DNA of 64,000 nucleotides, taken from NCBI GenBank assembly GCA_947471745.1, contig CANJKZ010001109.1, positions 5,180,501-5,244,500 of the forward strand, read 5' to 3'. Of this stretch, positions 32,729 to 43,984 are shown in pieces. A model generated the notes under the pieces. That model did not search any database. It was not told the DNA's origin and saw only the letters and a list, made by a program, of their open reading frames with translations. How positions within the stretch are numbered: the first letter of the stretch is position 1; each line of letters starts with the position of its first letter. This DNA is from Closterium sp. Naga37s-1 (lineage: Eukaryota > Streptophyta > Zygnematophyceae > Desmidiales > Closteriaceae). The translations under genes and the position numbers were made by a program.

Positions 32729-33098
32729 ACCGAACCCACAGTTGACCTCCCGAGCCAGGCTGGTTACCAGAAAACATTGCGCCAAGAAACACAGAGTCGT
32801 AGAGCAGAACAGGTTTGGTTGGCGACAGTCCCAACCACATCCTCCTGAAGGAACAAGGGCTCAAAATGTGCACAGTTTGCCTTCTTCGGTAATTCAGGTC
32901 GCGTGATTTCCATAGTACGCGAAGCGATTAGAGTATGCGAAGAGATAGAATGAAACGCCACTACAGCATAGGCCATGAGCATTTTCACTTTTATTCCTAG
33001 CTCTTTCCCAAACATCGCATTTGGACCTATCGCCTTCCGCGTCCCCCACGCTTCTCCCCACCGTCTCTCACACACCTCCCCACGCACCGGGAAGTGAA

Positions 33099-33290
33099 GG
33101 CGACGAGAGGGGGAAGTGAAGGCGACGGGAGGGGGAAATGAAGGCGACGGGAGGGGGAAATGAAGGCGACGGGAGGGGGAAATGAAGGCGACGGGAGGGG
33201 GAATTGAAGGCGACGGGAGGGGGAAGTGAAGGCGACGGGAGGGGGAAGTGAAGGCGACGGGAGGGGGAAATGAAGGCAACGGAAGAGGGG
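33099..33290. repeat. 21-bp minisatellite, unit TGAAGGCGACGGGAGGGGGAA
   Basis: About nine units with a few substitutions, then related degenerate copies to about 33350. The 21-bp period keeps the frame open, producing spurious ORFs. Confidence 0.85.
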
Positions 33291-33671
33291 GGGGAGTGAA
33301 GGCGACGGGGGAAAAGTGAAGGCGACGGGCGGAGCGAAGGCGACGGGCACGCGGCGAGCTGCGGAAGCGATGGCGACGACGCGGGCGAAAGAGAGCGGAA
33401 GCGTGGGAAAGGAAAGCGAGGGCGAGGGGAGGGTCACGTTTGGGCGAACGGTTGCGATTCGATTTTCGCCACGAGTTTACGCTACGGAGTAGTTGCACAA
33501 TAACCTGCATTTCGACACATTAATCTTCACCCAGCGCAAACTAGCTTTGCGCGTCATCATTGCAAATCCGCGCCACCCAAATCGTATGGCGCATCTACTC
33601 CCTTTTGAGTGAACGCCGACGCCCTGCCCTGTCTACAGGTATGGTCTATGCCTAATACTCTGCGTGCTATC

Positions 33672-33691
33672 TCAAACTGTGCACAGTTTGA
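33672..33691. repeat. 20-bp perfect palindrome TCAAACTGTGCACAGTTTGA
   Basis: Second copy of the GTGCAC-centred palindrome, with different outer bases that still pair. Confidence 0.9.
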
Positions 33692-34581
33692 TAAGCTCGC
33701 GCTTTTCTGGTTGTGGGAAGGGCACCAACCATCATGGGAAGCGAGATACTTTTGTCGCAAATTGGTTTTGCGAGTGAAAATCTCTCGCAACCCAACCGAA
33801 CCTTTCCGTGCCTGCCTCCCGAACCTAGTATTTAGCGTTGACTTCCGTTGAGTAATTCATGTCTTGGGCTTTAACTTCAGGTACCTTTTTGGTTGACTTG
33901 GCAACACATAGAGGTTCAGTTATAACCGAGGTAAACTTCTCGTTTGAACAACTCAGCCAAACTCGGGTCTGCCCATCGGGAACCCGGTCTGGCAGAAATG
34001 TGAACGGAGGGTAACCTCTCCCCCCCTTCCTTCCTCCACCCACATAGGTTTCGAGCAGCAAGGACTCGAGAAAATATTTTCTTGAAATTTGATTTCGGTC
34101 GGTGGTTGGGCGTTCAAGCTGCCCTGAGCAATTTTTCTGGCTTTTTGTTCCAGCCTCGTTTTCAGTGGTGCGGAGGTGATTTCACCTCAAGAGGTCAAAC
34201 CAACGGTGCGGACCAATTGCCTGGCGAGGAATTGGCGTGGAACAAACGGGCGGTTCTAGTACAGTGTCACAAAGGTGCTGTTCTGCATGTTTTCTTGGTT
34301 TTCTTGATGCGCCCAGCTTCGGACAGTGCCCAACCTGAACCGACGCACCACTGGTGCGGATGAAAGAATCCGCGAAGGCCATTTTTGGCCAAAAGAACAG
34401 CGCCAGTATCCCGTACCATGCAAGGCCTCGGGTTTTGGCAAGTAAACTCACCTTCCACACTGTTACGATAAGGAATTAAATTAACATTCCTGTAAGTAAT
34501 AGTGCCAAGATACTACCGAGGAAGAAGACTAAGGGACAAGATAAATATAGGGTCGCATACGATTGGGCCATTCTCACCATT

Positions 34582-34908
34582 TGTTACGGGTGCAATGAAT
34601 CGAAGTAGCGAGAATTGCACTAAGGTGTCAAACGAGTACAAAATGTGAGCGAAGGCATGAGCGAACATTTATATGCGAAACATGCAAACGGTAACGCGAT
34701 GCGTGCGAGCTAGCTAGTGCTACGCTGGCAGCGAGGCTCGGGCTAGTCCCGAAGCGTAGGCCGACACGGCCGGGCCAGCAGTGCGAGGTTTGGTGAAACA
34801 GTGCGCGCGAAGTCGGCGAAGCCCCGTTAGCAGTAACGGGCGAACAACGGCTGCTGCTGTACGCGATGTTGCAAGGCGCGCTAAGGAATATCGAGAAAAT
34901 TCCTTACA
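34582..34908 (-). repeat. 3' LTR of the Ty3 element
   Basis: 327 bp, TG...CA ends, adjoining a run of 10 C (polypurine tract on the element strand). Confidence 0.95.
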
Positions 34909-34938
34909 CTACCCCCCCCCCTCAAGAAGCCCCCTCCG

Positions 34939-37900
34939 CTACGCGAGTGCGTGTATATCGCGGAAACCCCGGCTCCTCAGGTACACTTGCAGCGCAGGGT
35001 GATTTTCGATGTTGGCCAGGGGCACCCAGCTATCTTCAGTTGGCGTGCGATCCTTCCAGCGAACGAGGAACTCAATCCTCCTGATTCCCGTGGGGTGTCG
35101 AATCCGATGGCTCAGGATTTTTTCGGGTTCGATGATCGGCTCCGATGCAGGGCGAGTCATGGATGGCGGGCAGTGACGAGGCAGTTGGCTTGTGGTTGGG
35201 ATGTATGGGCGAAGTAGGCTGACGTGGAACGAAGGGCTGATGTACCAGTCCGTCGGCAACAGTAGGTGAGCTGTCACTGGGGTAATCATGTGGCTGATTT
35301 GGAATGGTCCACAGTAGCGGGGTCGTAATTTCGGTACGACGGGCAGTATTAAGTTCTGTGTGTCGAGCAGTACGTAATCTCCTGACTGGTACGTGACTGG
35401 GCGGCGGTGGCGGTCAGCATTGCGTTTTGCGATGACATTGGCTTTTTTAATTGCTTCAGCGGCTCTGGTGCGGGCAGCTTGCAGAATTTCGGCGAATTGC
35501 TGTGCGCGTGGTGTTGGGTTGTCCGGACTCGGCGTCATGGGCATTGTAGGATTTTGCCCGTAGTTCAGGTAGAATGGGGACTGCTGCGTCGTCGCTGACG
35601 TGGCGTTGTTATACGCGAACTCGATCAGCGACAGCTGCTGCTCCCAAGTGGTCGGGTCGTCGCACGTGGCACGAATCAACTGCTCCATCGTCTGATTCGT
35701 CCGCTCCGTTTGACCGTCGGTCTCGGGGTGGTACGACGAGCTGAACTGTAGCCTTGTCCCGAACTGCTCCCAGAGGTTTTTCCAGAAGTTGCTGGTGAAC
35801 TTCGTGTCGCGGTCGCTGATTATCGCGACTGGTATCCCGTGTAGTCGAACAACGGCTGCGATGAACAGGCGAGCGGTTTCTTCGGCTGAGATCGATATCT
35901 TGCACGCAGCGAAGTGTGCCATCTTCGTTAACCTGTCAACGACGACCATAACCGCGTCGTTACCCCCAGGGTTCGAAGGTAACCCCGTGACGAAATCCAT
36001 GGTAACCTGCTGCCAGGCGTGGTCAGGCGGTGGAATCGGCTGCAACTGACCCGCCTTTCTTTTTCGCGAGCTCTTCATCACCTGACACGTAGGACACGAG
36101 CCCACGTGGTGCTGTACGTCGGTCAACAGCTCCGGCCAGTAGTAATACCGCTGCAGTTGCTGTCGCGTTATTTCTACCCGAAATGTCCCGAGGTAATCCC
36201 GTCGTGTGTCTCCTGCAGTAACAGTTCCCTCAGTAGTGAGTACGCAGGTACCCAGATGCGGTTGGTGCCCGTTTTTACGTAATAGACTCCTTTGGCTTCT
36301 GCCAGTTGCTGTGAATTTCCGGTCGTGAAAAATGGATCGGTACTGTATCCGTGGGTGAATAGGCCTGTCAACAGTGGGTTGGTCTGGGTGAGAAGGATGG
36401 CGTGGAGTTGGGCGGTGGGGCGTGTGAGTGTGTCGGCGATGTTAGATGCGCCTTTTTTGTACGTGACCGTATAGTGGAAGCTGGAATCCAGATAGTCCAA
36501 CCAGCGGATCTGTCGTGGGTTGAGATTCGGTTGGGCGCGAAGGTACTGTAGTGATCGGTGGTCTGTCCGTACTGTCATGTCTGCTCCCGTGAGGTAACAT
36601 GGCCACACCTTGAACGCGTGCACGATCGCCAGCATCTCGCGGTCGTGTATCGGGTAGTTGCGTTCGGGCGGGTGAAGCTTGCGGGACTCGTACGCGATTG
36701 GTTAGAGGCCGTTCCTGAAGTCCTGCAACAGTACAGCTCCCACAGCAATGTCGCTGGCGTCGGTGACGAGCTCGAACGGACGGTGCGGATCTGCGATGTG
36801 AAGTACGGGCGGTGAGCACAAAATATTTTTGAGGGCCGAGAAGGCAGCTTGCTCTTTCTCCCCCCCGTGTACTCAACCCCCTTCCTCAGAAGGTCGGTCA
36901 ACGGGGCAGTCAGCTTTGCCATGTCGGGGACGAACCGGCGCACGTAGTTGACGAACCCCAGAAAACTCTGCAACTCAGTCAAGTTGGTCGGCGCGTGCCA
37001 TGCTTGAATCGTCGTGATCTTTTTCGGGTCTATTTCCACTCCTGCAGCTGAAATAATGTGTCCCAAAAACTATAGTCGGTCCTGTAAAAACTCACACTTA
37101 GACGCTTTGGTCAGTAGGCGGTTCTCACTCTGTATCTTCAAAACTGCTTCGATGTCCTGTAAGTGCTGTGCTCTGTCGGGGCTGTAAATCAGTATGACGT
37201 CAAGGTACACGATGACGCACTTATCTAAAAGCGGGCGGAAGGCTTCGATCATGGTCATTTGGAAAGTGGCGGGAGCGTTGGTCAGTCCGAAGGGCATGAC
37301 GGTGTATTCGAAAGATCCGTAGCGTGTTCGGGAAGCTGTCTTGGGGCAGTCGGGTGGGTTGACGCGAATCTGGTGGTAACCTCCCCGAAGGTCGATTTTC
37401 GAGAAAACCCGGGCTGTGCGCAGTTGGTCGATCAGTTCGTCGGCTCGCGGGATGGGGTAGCGGGATTTTATGTTAACCCTGTTCAGTGCTCTGTAGTCTA
37501 TGCACATGCGAAAACCCCCGTCCTTTTTCGGTGTGAACAGTATCGGTGCTGCGAAGGGCGACGGACTAGGGCGAATGAACTCCTTTTCGAGCAGGTAATC
37601 CAGCTGCTTCCGTAGTTCGTCCAGTTCGGGTTGGGTCAGTCGGAACTGTCGCTGTACTGTTGGTTGTGCCCCCGGTTCTAGTTCTATTCTATGATCGTGC
37701 GGTCGCTGAGGTGGCAATCCCGTCGGTAGGTCGTCCGGGAAAATGTCGCTGTACTGCTTCAACAGTGCTGCCAGATCACCCGGTACGTCGGCTAGCAGTT
37801 TCTGTAAATCCCCCCCTTTGTCTGCTGCCTCGGCTTCCTGAATGTCAACCGCGTACACGTCAGCTCCTGCCGCTGCGGCGCGTTTCATCGTGATCGCGTT

Positions 37901-38365
37901 GACACGCACCGACGAAGACTCATGCGAGCCCCAGCGAGGTAAGGCGATGTTGTTACCGTTCACTCGCACGGTGCAGTCACCCGTCGTCCAGACGATCCGC
38001 GGATTGTGTCGTCGCAGCCAATCACGACCGAGTAAAATGTCGGTTCCGTCGAGGGTCGTGGCGAGCATTTCCTGGCTAAACGTGAAGTTACCCCCGCATC
38101 GAATCCGAACCCGGTCCACACGTTCCCGTATCGCCAGTGACGTGCCGTCGACCAGCCTTGCGTCGATCTCAGGTAAGCATCTGTCCAGTGGCAGTCTCAG
38201 TTTTTGTGCTGTGGCAGTGTTGATAAGGCTGTGGCTGGCCCCTCCGTCTACGAAGATTTTAACTAAGTCTGTCCCGATTTTCCCACTGAGCAGTATGGGG
38301 CTGTCTACCGTAGTACCCTCCTTATTCGGCCGGGTGTGGTCGATTGCGTGAACCGGCACAATCAC
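34939..38365 (-). pseudogene. pol: Ty3 pol: protease, RT, RNase H, integrase, chromodomain (broken)
   Basis: Blocks on the minus strand: protease-like VDGGASHSLI and RT from 38365; the RT continues past a TAG at 37070-37072; RNase H at 36174-36635; integrase with zinc-binding H/C residues, DDE-type motifs (MDFVTGLP, ISDRDTKFTS, HPETDGQTERTNQ) and a C-terminal chromodomain at 34939-36126. The RT active site reads YLDV instead of YLDD (Val codon 37196-37198). There is a frameshift near 36860, a stop near 36704 and another frameshift near 36165. The chromodomain places it with chromoviruses. This copy cannot encode an active enzyme. Confidence 0.92.
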
Positions 38366-38424
38366 TCGGTGAGGGTCGGTTGGGTCGGGCGAGCGGCGTG
38401 ACCTGTCAGTAGAGGGCCCGTCTG

Positions 38425-39594
38425 CTACTGACTCCCAGTGTTTCCCTGTTGCTTGGTCTGTTTCTGCTGATCAGCTTCCCCCTTTCCCTTAGCGTTTTCC
38501 GTGCATTCACTCTTACGGTGTCCCGGCCGATTGCACGCAAAGCAACACCCTTTGAACGGTGCGGCAGCGGCATTTGCGGTGACGGCACGTATCGTAGCGC
38601 CCTCGTTCGTCCCACGAGACCGATATCCCCAGTTGCTGCTTCTGTAGGACCACGGTCTCGGTCGGCGGAAGAAGTCAAGTTTCTCCGCCATAGCGAGAAT
38701 TTCTTGAAAGTCGGTGACGCCGCGAAGCTGGATTTCTTGAGCGATGTCCTGCTTCAGGCCGCCGATGTAGCTGTCGATGCGCTCGCTCTCGTGCATGTAA
38801 CCCACTTGCTCGCATAGCGCCAAAAACCCGCTCGTGTAGTCCTGGACGGAACCGAGTTGGCGCCAAGTGCGGAGCTTCTGTCGCGCCGCGATCGAAGCCG
38901 CAATTGGCTCGAAACGAGCGCGCAGACATGCGCACCACGCGTCCCACGTGCGATACTGGGGCACCTCCACGAAATACGACGGCGCCCAGGGTCCGGTTTG
39001 TCCTTCCTGTGTCGGTAGAGTCGCGTAGTCCACCGGCTTCGTGACGATGACACACCACCAGTCCATGGCGGGTCCTCGCAGCAACGACTCGGCGTAACGA
39101 ATCTTCGCCGTATCCTCCGAGACGTAATTCGCGTCGAAGAGAACGTTCAACGTGAATAGCCACGCCTGAACGGTAGGACTACCCCGTTGACTCGGGTCAA
39201 AACATGGCGGACGCTGCGGCTTCAGCGGCATCGGCGACGGTAGAGTTGATTCGCCGGCCGGCACGGAAATCGTGACTCGAGGCTAATTCCTAGCCACATT
39301 CGTCGCGTCGGGGTGTGTCGTGCCGTGGTCGTCGTCTCCGTCGTGGCGGACGACGCCATCACTGGCCGCGCTCGCGGGTTGCCCCATGCTTCCATGTTGC
39401 GATGTCTGTGGTGTGGGCTGTATCGGAGTGCCAGGTGCTTGGGATTGTGCTTGCTGTGCTCTTGCGATGTCGTTTTGCAGGGACGTGCGTTCTGCCATCA
39501 GCGCCGCGATTTCTTCAGAGCTTTCGCGGATTTGCCGCAGCAGTTCGTTCAAGTGCTCCTGCGTGAGAGTGGCGACATCGATGTGTTCGGCCAT
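38425..39594 (-). pseudogene. gag: Ty3 gag with CCHC zinc knuckle, one in-frame stop
   Basis: A 103-residue N-terminal segment (start 39594, coiled-coil-like) ends at TAG 39283-39285. The same frame continues into a 279-residue capsid-like segment with WLFTLNVLF and RFEP motifs and the zinc knuckle CFACNRPGHRKSEC, stopping at 38425. The pol frame differs from this one. Confidence 0.88.
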
Positions 39595-39777
39595 TACGAA
39601 GGGCGTCGGCTCGGCTTAGTCTAGGCGCAGTCGTGGCTGCACGCGTTTACAAGAGAACGCAAGGACAGCGGCTCCTAGGGGCTAAGGTGCGTGAGTCCCT
39701 TCGAGTGAAAAAACAAAAGTTTATTTCCTGGGGTGCGGAGATGCGCGGTCCAAAAGAAAGAGGCTATGAATACCAAG

Positions 39778-40104
39778 TGTTACGGGTGCAATGAATCGAA
39801 GTAGCGAGAATTGCACTAAGGTGTCAAATGAGTACAAAATGTGAGCGAAGGCATGAGCGAACATTTATACGCGAAACATGCAAACGGTAACGCGATGCGT
39901 GCGAGCTAGCTAGTGCTACGCTGGCAGCGAGGCTCGGGCTAGTCCCGAAGCGTAGGCCGACACGGCTGGGCCAGCGGTGCGAGGTTTGGTGAAACAGTGC
40001 GCGCGAAGTCGGCGAAGCCTTGTTAGCAGTAACGGGCGAACAACGGCTGCTGCTGTACGCGATGTTGCAGGGCGCGCTAAGGAATATTGAGAAAATTCCT
40101 TACA
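39778..40104 (-). repeat. 5' LTR of the Ty3 element
   Basis: 327 bp, matching 34582-34908 with 8 transitions; followed by target duplication CCATT. Confidence 0.95.
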
Positions 40105-40253
40105 CCATTGGATGTAGGAGCAGCAGCAAGGGAAACCTCAGGAAATGGTTTGATACGGGTTCCCGCGCTGCACGGTTGAACTTCGATGTAATGAGGGAAT
40201 GTACTCTTTGGAGTACATGGCTAGCTAGGTCGATCGGCATTCATTTGTAATCT

Positions 40254-40261
40254 TATATAAA
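40254..40261 (+). promoter_or_regulatory. TATA box TATATAAA
   Basis: About 90 bp upstream of ATG 40350, which sits in a strong context (CCGCCATGG). Confidence 0.5.
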
Positions 40262-40349
40262 CAACAGTGTTTGCTTGCTTTAATAACATTTGTCATTCTG
40301 CGTTCACCCTGACAAGTGTCATTATTAACTTCCGCTGCAAACTACCGCC

Positions 40350-40884
40350 ATGGTTAAGTCCGCTGTGGATTGTAATATACACTCTCTTCTTGCCATTGGC
40401 ATCGCCACCTGTGTCGTATGTGCTCTGCTGGCTGCAGCCGTGCCGCACTCCTTGCTCGATATCGCTGGCAACGGCGCGATTGTCTTGCAGGGGCTCTTGT
40501 TTTGGCAGGATAGTCTCCTCTGCACTGCACCACACCGTATGGTATCATACAGTAGAATATTGTACCACATAGGACCACACTGCATCACAATAGACCATAC
40601 CAAAGCTCAATTGGCTGCACCTTACTTTCTCCTCCACTCATGCAACCCTTCTCTTTGCAGAGCGCCATGTCTCTCTACGGCCCCATGGTGCCAGCAGGCT
40701 GCTACCTGGGCCCGTATATTGTGTACTGCGACTCTAAAGGTCAGCAGCAAACAAGCAACATAACTGACTCCTCTCACCCTCCCGCCTCCACTTCCCCCTT
40801 GCATCCCCCCTGCTCGTGCAGAACGCCATGTCCCTATACGGCCCGATGGTCACAACATGCTACTACCTGGGCACTGACATGGGG
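40350..40884 (+). CDS. Small unidentified membrane protein or gene fragment with duplicated second exon
   Basis: ATG 40350 starts MVKSAVDCNIHSLLAIGIAT followed by a hydrophobic run (CVVCALLAAAV), one likely membrane segment, then PHSLLDIAGNGAIVLQGLLF. Two alternative second exons follow acceptors at 40660 and 40820: NAMSLYGPMV-type sequences ending in YIVYCDSK with donor gtcagc, or GTDMGVLQ with stop TAG. The donor after the first exon is degenerate (CAGGATAG), although the related copy at 32588 keeps CAG|GTCAGA. A product of about 80 residues is possible, but the gene may be dead. I do not recognise the family. Its upstream flank carries the Ty3 insertion, only 246 bp before the ATG. Confidence 0.4.
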
Positions 40885-42029
40885 GTATTGCAATAGTGTG
40901 GGAATGTGCATCCTCTTTATGAGGCTTATGCGCTACTGCCATACAATATGAATTGACAAATAATTTGCGGTTCTTTTGACATATTATACGGTAGGCAGGT
41001 TGAACCCATGTAAGATTTTTGCGCCAATACGAACTTTTGCTGTTCGTGTTGGGAGTCGTAGTTTACATAGGTTACCAAGAGAGGCAACCGACTGATGGGG
41101 TATCTTAATACGCAAGGAAAACTCGAGGGCTGACACCACCACTTGATTGTTTGAGCATTAAAAAAGGCAGTGGTTCATGGTCTCTGGTCCCCTGCTGTAT
41201 AGACAGATACGCGTGCTACTGAGAAAAAAAGGTTGTTCTCCCACTTCGGCATGGCTGGTCGAACGAGCTCATCGACTAAGGGCGCCGACCTATGGGCGCC
41301 GGGGACATTTCCTGGTCGACAGAGTTACCCAGTTGACAAAGTCATGCAAGAGTGTGCGAACGTCGCCCAGGAGGCTGTGGCGAATTCGACCTACAGGCTA
41401 GTATCCCAAGGTCGACGTGGTGCATCGGACGCAATCGACGGCACGTGACCAACTTGGCTCTTGTGTGGCGTGCGGGATTAGGCACGACGTGTATGGCCAT
41501 CGAAACATGCACATCCGCAGATGCCATGTTCGTTGACATGAAAGCATGCATTAATATTGTGATTTTCCCATAGATAACAGCAGGAGGAGGGCACATCAAC
41601 GCTTGAAATGTGATGATGGGCATGCTGTAGCCGTTGTCCACAAACGCCTTTGCTGCGACCGTGAGATACTTCGATTGCCATTATTTCAGCTCCCATGCCA
41701 CCTTACGGTCCTCTCCCAGATTGACTCAGTGACATCATATAGACCCCCGACATCATGTCCGCCTCTCCAGACCGAGCCCATTTCTAGCTTGTTCGAGCTG
41801 CTGATGAGGCTGTAGCCCTACGCTAATACAACAGCAGATTCTCTAATTTTCATTGCCAGGATGGGCTTGCCATCGTCCAGGAGTTGCTAAACTCTAGCAA
41901 TCTTCCGCTTTCTTTGCAACAGCGGCATGATGATGTTTGCGTACCTAGGGTACGCTAATCGTTGATCCGCACTATTGCATAGTCATAGTTTCCATTCTTC
42001 CACTTCCTGCACAGAGGATCTACCGCATA
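40885..42029. other. Intergenic region with possible decayed LINE sequence
   Basis: No intact gene. 41340-41650 on the minus strand may be a further decayed part of the LINE that follows, but I cannot support it firmly. Confidence 0.4.
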
Positions 42030-42311
42030 TTATGAAAGGTAAGCTGCCAGTGGGTACCCCTGCGTCAACCCCAAGATGACCTCCAAGGCGTCCCCCAACC
42101 AACCGTTGATTAACATGCGTGACACGTATCCTTGTGCAGGCCCTCTATCCAGAACGAAACGCTCCAAGAAGCCCATATTGCGCAACACCAAGAAGCTGAA
42201 GCCTCTATACACTGACTCGATGGCATTTTTTAAGTCGACCAGGAGCAGGAACCAATCCTCGCTCTCGTCATTGATAACACCAGCGACAATGTGGGTTACC
42301 GGCCAACCCAA
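42030..42311 (-). pseudogene. LINE (non-LTR retrotransposon) reverse transcriptase fragment
   Basis: 94 codons resembling the centre of a non-LTR RT: EDWFLLLVDLKNAIESVYRG (motif A region with the catalytic Asp), NMGFLERFV, then INGWLGDALEVILGLTQGYP where LINE RTs have a VNG...RGVRQGCPLSP block. It stops right after; flanking frames are broken. Confidence 0.65.
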
Positions 42312-42587
42312 AAGACATCGAGTATATTGGATCTTCTAACACAAGATCCAACAAGATCAATCATAGGAGGTTCACAACGTGCATTCTGATCCATACAACA
42401 ATAATTTTTTGTCCCCCAACGACGAGAGCAATAAGAGAAGGATTACCGAAATGGCTACGAACAAGTTGTTCCATTTGGGTCAGCGTTGGTCGACCAAGGC
42501 CGACCCGACCATCACGACTTGATACAATAAAATTATAAGCATCTTCGACAAGCCCTCGATGCACTTGCAGCACAATTGTCAACCAGT

Positions 42588-42588
<1 letters not shown>

Positions 42589-42636
<48 letters not shown>
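42589..42636. repeat. Homopolymer run of 48 C
   Basis: Uninterrupted C run about 180 bp before the Copia element, followed closely by a (TA)n and T tract at 42707-42730. Confidence 0.95.
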
Positions 42637-42639
<3 letters not shown>

Positions 42640-42816
42640 CCCTCCACCAGCGGAGCTTTTCGCACCGCATCATAATGCAAGCAAAACATTGGCAAATGAT
42701 TTTTTATATATATATATATATTTTTTTTTTCGAGAAAGGAACCCCCTCCCCCTCGGGCTGGGCGAGTTGTGACGAGTTTTATCAACTCACAGAGGCTTAT
42801 GATACTCAAACAAATG

Positions 42817-43884
42817 TGTTAACGGGAATGGAGTGTTGGCCCCGCCCTCGCTTGGGCAACGCCGCCAACTTGGTCGGATGTACGGGAGTAGCAGCCGATC
42901 GTTCACAGTGGGAGAGCTGCTCGACAGGTTTCGTCGAGCTGCAGGGGACCTCTGTGGTGTTGCTGTCGACCAGGGAGCTCGACAGCTGCAACTGACTGGT
43001 CTAGGCGACGGATGGGCCGTCGACCAGGAGTGGCAGTTCGACCAGGGGCAGGCCGTCCACCTGCAGCTCGACCGGAAGCAGTCTGTCGACCTGCAGCTCG
43101 ACCGGGAGCACTCCGTCGACCTGCAGCTCGACCGGGAGTAGTCTTTCGACCTACGGTTCGACAGGGAGGTCGACGGAGCAGTCCGTCGACCTAACAAGCA
43201 AACAGCGGTCGACGAGGGGAGCTCGGCGACAATCGCTGACGGTTCTGGTCGACGGAAGGGGTCCGTTGACCACGGGGTAGCTCGACGGGAGTTGTGGTCG
43301 ACCAGAGGCACCTGGGGGTCGACCGGGTCGACCGGGTAACCTGCTCGACGTGTTCTGCGGAGGCACGCGAACGTCGTCGAGGTCGCGATGGCGAAGGCGA
43401 CTTCGGGATGGTATCCCGAAGTCGATGTGGCTCGTCAGGCGCAGACAACAGCCGACGGATGCCCAACGAGGCAAGTCGGCCCAATCGTCTGCGCGCACTT
43501 GCGAGCGTGCGCACTGCTGTGTTCTACCAGGCAACGCTGGACAGCCGCTCTGCTGCAGCGTTAGAACGCCGTCGACCTTCTCTGCTGTCAGGTCGCCCTT
43601 CTGCAGTGCTGGCGCGGCTCCTCTACGCAACGCTAGCAGGCGATCAACCGAGCTGTGCTGGCGATCGACCTGGCTAGCTGCAGGGTTGCTAGGTGCCTGA
43701 TGTAGTCATTCTGTCATTGCTTGTTCAACCATTCTGTAATTCCGACTTTGCTAGTGAAAACTCTTGCCGATTTCTCCCGTTAATGTGCAAGCACTAAGGA
43801 ACCAAGCAAATCTACGATCACTCCTAGTAGTTCGTGCCAACCCCCGTAGTCTAGCTCACTACTGCTGTAGAGTGAATCTCCGCC
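42817..43884 (+). repeat. 5' LTR of the Copia element
   Basis: 1068 bp. Contains three tandem 30-bp units (ctgcagctcgaccgggagca type) at about 43061-43150 and many GTCGAC sites. The terminal CA has become CC. Confidence 0.93.
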
Positions 43885-43984
43885 TGGTGCGGTGAGCATG
43901 GACGGCCCCGCAGATTACTTTCATATAAAAGCCGACTTTTGCACCTACTAAGTCGTTCGTAGGCTGGCAGCAGCGATAGTCACC

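Larger units (their letters stand above)
31201..34581. other. Intergenic region upstream of the DUF3110-like gene
   Basis: No confident complete gene. It holds an exon-like copy at 32517-32588, two GTGCAC-centred palindromes (32705-32728, 33672-33691) and a 21-bp minisatellite (33099-33290). The 248-codon ORF at 32764-33510 comes from that minisatellite. Confidence 0.5.
34582..40104 (-). mobile_element. Ty3 (gypsy) chromovirus LTR retrotransposon, decayed
   Basis: Two 327-bp LTRs (TGTTACGGG...CCTTACA) in direct orientation, flanked by target duplications CCATT at 34577-34581 and 40105-40109. On the minus strand the order is LTR, primer site resembling initiator-Met tRNA complement (TTGGTATTCATAGCC, imperfect, 39776 downwards), gag, protease-RT-RNase H-integrase with chromodomain, a polypurine tract (rc of the C run 34912-34921), LTR. 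The LTRs differ at 8 of 327 positions, all transitions. Several stops and frameshifts make it non-autonomous. Confidence 0.95.

Noticed and set aside
32764..33510. 248-codon minus-strand ORF
   Set aside because: It is produced by a 21-bp minisatellite whose length is a multiple of three, and has no recognisable domain.
41342..41641. Further LINE-derived coding on the minus strand
   Set aside because: Only faint resemblance to LINE C-terminal sequences; not strong enough to annotate.
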